A stretch of 7,530 nt of DNA from an uncultured Parabacteroides sp. (GTDB lineage: Bacteria > Bacteroidota > Bacteroidia > Bacteroidales > Tannerellaceae): NCBI GenBank assembly GCA_937890135.1, contig CALBYC010000049.1, positions 1 to 7,530 on the forward strand. The letters run 5' to 3'. A program made the translations under genes and the position numbers. Below, one piece after another: positions 5,974 to 7,530 of the stretch; the stretch's first letter is position 1; the number at the start of each line of letters is the position of its first letter. The notes under the pieces are model-generated. The model worked only from the letters and a program-made list of their open reading frames with translations, was not told where the DNA came from and did not search any database.

Positions 5974-6020
5974 ACAAACATATAGGTTTATCTATCGTAC
6001 CTTTGGGAATGTTGTACCAG

Positions 6021-6893
6021 TTACTTGTAAAGGCCGATTTCTTGGAACCAGTCTTCTGCCCTGTCTGGCCATTCATTGACCATGGCCCCCGTGTCTCTCA
6101 AACCGTATCCATGCCCTCCTTTGCTATAAAGGTGCATCCATGCCGGTACTCCGGCTTGTTTCAAAGCATAATAATAGAACAAGCTGCTGTTGACGTACGA
6201 GGCATCGTCTTCGGCTTGGACAAGCATGGTGGGAGGCACTTCTTTGGTGACGTTGACTTCCGGTGCCACTCTGAAGTTTTCACCATCCAAATAGGCGGGA
6301 TAAACCAATAGGCAGAAGTCAGGACGGCAGCTCACTTTGTCTATGTCGTCCTTGGCGGGGTAAGTTCTCTTGTTGAATGACGTGGAGGCCATCGCGGACA
6401 AGTGGGCTCCTGCTGAAAAGCCCATTATGCCAATTCTGTCCGGGTCGATGCCGTATTTCTTCGCATTGGAACGGACATAACTGATGGCACGTTGTGCATC
6501 TTGGAGCGGAGCCTCGTGCTTTGGGCGGTTTTCCCGGCGCGGAACTCTATATTTCAGCAAAACGGCCGTGATGCCGGCTGCGTTTAACCAGTCGCAGATT
6601 TCCGTGCCTTCCAAGTCGTATGCCAGTATTTCGTAAGCTCCTCCGGGGCATACTACCATTGCTGCCCCCGAGGCTATGTCCGAGGGAGCAGGATAGATGG
6701 TGATTTCGGGTTCCCCCACGTCTGTCATGCGAGTTACTTTTATCCCGCCTACTTGTCCTCCGGTATCGTCACTTTTCTCCGTCAGTTTCTTGGTTTCCCC
6801 CGGGGCACCGCCTGGGAACAATTTTATTGCCGTTTGCGCGTTCATCATATTTATTGCCAATAAACCTGCCAATAATAAAGAAATTTTTTTCAT
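6021..6893 (-). CDS. Secreted alpha/beta-hydrolase (carbohydrate-esterase-like)
   Basis: The 290-residue product starts with a signal peptide (MKKISLLLAG, cleavage near NAQ, residue 20), so it works outside the cytoplasm. The fold is an alpha/beta-hydrolase of the BD-FAE/dienelactone-hydrolase-like group, which includes acetyl- and feruloyl-type esterases acting on plant or other glycans. VCPGGAY (81-87) is the oxyanion-hole strand. GFSAGAH (158-164) holds the nucleophile Ser160. QAEDD (226-230) most likely supplies the acid, Asp229 or Asp230. GGHGYG (259-264) gives the catalytic His261. Length is normal and the triad is intact. Such proteins are often labelled xylanase or esterase by homology, but the substrate is not known here. 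A protein of the endonuclease/phosphatase fold lies 156 nt upstream on the same strand. No clear promoter or terminator is seen for this gene. Confidence 0.88.
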   Translation of the reverse strand: MKKISLLLAGLLAINMMNAQTAIKLFPGGAPGETKKLTEKSDDTGGQVGGIKVTRMTDVGEPEITIYPAPSDIASGAAMVVCPGGAYEILAYDLEGTEICDWLNAAGITAVLLKYRVPRRENRPKHEAPLQDAQRAISYVRSNAKKYGIDPDRIGIMGFSAGAHLSAMASTSFNKRTYPAKDDIDKVSCRPDFCLLVYPAYLDGENFRVAPEVNVTKEVPPTMLVQAEDDASYVNSSLFYYYALKQAGVPAWMHLYSKGGHGYGLRDTGAMVNEWPDRAEDWFQEIGLYK

Positions 6894-6924
6894 GATTCTC
6901 GTTTTTTTTATAGATACATTTTTA

Positions 6925-7026
6925 TTAGAGTTTTACTTCTTGGTTGTCCAAGCGGCCGATGGTAGCCAAACTATAGACGACATGGATGCCTTTCGCACGT
7001 GGAGAATTTCGCCGCCTTTCTTTCAC
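6925..7026 (-). other. Possible 33-residue reading frame or gene relic in the intergenic gap
   Basis: On the - strand GTG 7026 opens 33 codons ending ATIGRLDNQEVKL at TAA 6925-6927. It lies in a GC-rich block (about 6935-7049) with AT-rich DNA on its hydrolase side. Another frame of the same strand is open from 7049 and stops near 6980, so it could be a frameshifted relic. It may equally be non-coding repeat sequence. The hairpin CTTGG-TTGT-CCAAG (6939-6952) lies within it. No family is recognised. Confidence 0.25.
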
Positions 7027-7049
7027 GGGCAATGATTCCTTCGTCTGCG

Positions 7050-7530
7050 TTACTCCCACTTTATTGCCACGGTAACGGGCCTATGGTCCGATTCTACGGG
7101 CGCATCGATTACATTTGCCTCTTCCATCATGATGCTGACCGGAACGTTTTTGCTTAAGGCTATGTAATCCAATGTGCATTGCGGGGTGTCGGCGGGGAAT
7201 GTGAAACGGGAGGTATCCGTCAAAATGATGAAATCATCGTTCACCTGCTTGATGAAGCCGGACCCGGGAGTAGCATTCCAGTCCCCGGCAATGAATACCG
7301 GTTTTTTGAAATGGGAAACCGCTTGCTTGATGATGGGGTAGGAGAGCATCCTGTCCGCTTCGGTCAATGATAGGTGCGTGCAGCAGCACACGTAATCTTT
7401 GAAATCCGCGACTAACAATGCCCGCGCTTCTTCCCTGCCGGGCAATGCATACCGGTAGACATGCTCTGGCTTCTCTTTTGACAACAGTCCGATCCCATAT
7501 TTTCCGCCCGAGTAATCGATGGCCGCCGCA
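7050..7530 (-). CDS. Endonuclease/exonuclease/phosphatase family protein, partial (C-terminal part)
   Basis: The frame is open from the window edge at 7530 to TAA at 7050-7052, so only the last 159 residues are seen. A TTG at 7484 is not the real start, because homologous-looking sequence (KYGIGLLSKEKP) runs across it. The fold is that of DNase I, exonuclease III and inositol-phosphate 5-phosphatases, metal-dependent phosphodiesterases or phosphatases. Visible motifs, numbered from the edge, are YGIGLLS (11-17), THLSL (51-55), AGDWNATPGS (81-90) with the catalytic Asp and Asn, LDYIAL (120-125) and SDHRPV (147-152) with the catalytic His149. All core residues of the visible part are kept. Secretion, substrate and full length cannot be judged without the N-terminus. 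The hydrolase follows downstream on the same strand after 156 nt. Confidence 0.88.
   Translation of the reverse strand, partial: AAAIDYSGGKYGIGLLSKEKPEHVYRYALPGREEARALLVADFKDYVCCCTHLSLTEADRMLSYPIIKQAVSHFKKPVFIAGDWNATPGSGFIKQVNDDFIILTDTSRFTFPADTPQCTLDYIALSKNVPVSIMMEEANVIDAPVESDHRPVTVAIKWE

Noticed and set aside
5834..6079. Open frame over the tmRNA 5' end and promoter
   Set aside because: It is antisense to the tmRNA 5' domain and its promoter, with no protein-family features.
6003..6311. + strand open frame after the TACCTTTG at 5998
   Set aside because: It is antisense to the intact hydrolase, which keeps its full catalytic triad; only the -7 box itself is kept as a minor finding.

Overview
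The window reads as ordinary chromosomal DNA of a Bacteroidales bacterium, most like Bacteroides or Phocaeicola. Four things support this. Several promoters fit the Bacteroidota pattern TTG/TTTG, 18-20 nt, TAnnTTTG instead of the E. coli -35/-10. Leaders are AT-rich and lack strong Shine-Dalgarno sequences. GroEL and MscL look Bacteroides-type. The tmRNA encodes the tag GEENYALAA. Species assignment is inference.

The left part is on the + strand. It holds a small nitroreductase (144-668), then groES-groEL (842-2784) with its own promoter and a strong hairpin terminator at 2804-2836. A single-gene initiator tRNA unit follows (promoter 2857-2887, tRNA 2917-2988, terminator 3001-3031). Next comes an envelope pair: mechanosensitive channel mscL (3131-3556) and, 15 nt later, an M48 zinc-protease lipoprotein (3572-4363). 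A small unrecognised membrane protein (4428-4916) and a cysteine-rich C_GCAxxG_C_C family protein (5039-5437) end this part. A perfect 17-bp hairpin (5452-5502) separates the two convergent halves and can stop transcription both ways.

The right part is on the - strand. It holds the tmRNA gene ssrA (5504-5900) with a near-perfect promoter, a secreted alpha/beta-hydrolase (6021-6893), and the C-terminal 159 codons of an endonuclease/exonuclease/phosphatase-fold protein cut by the window edge (7050-7530).

Most of the content is protein quality control and cell-envelope housekeeping: chaperonin, trans-translation, envelope protease, osmotic valve and translation initiator tRNA. I see no mobile element, CRISPR array, phage gene or recognisable defence system, and no convincing new multi-gene system. 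The points most worth a second look are non-coding: a long palindrome inside the tmRNA promoter, a GC-rich block at 6935-7049 that may be a dispersed intergenic repeat, a CIRCE-less groESL control region with a TTGGCACA element, and a separated inverted repeat before the cysteine-rich gene.
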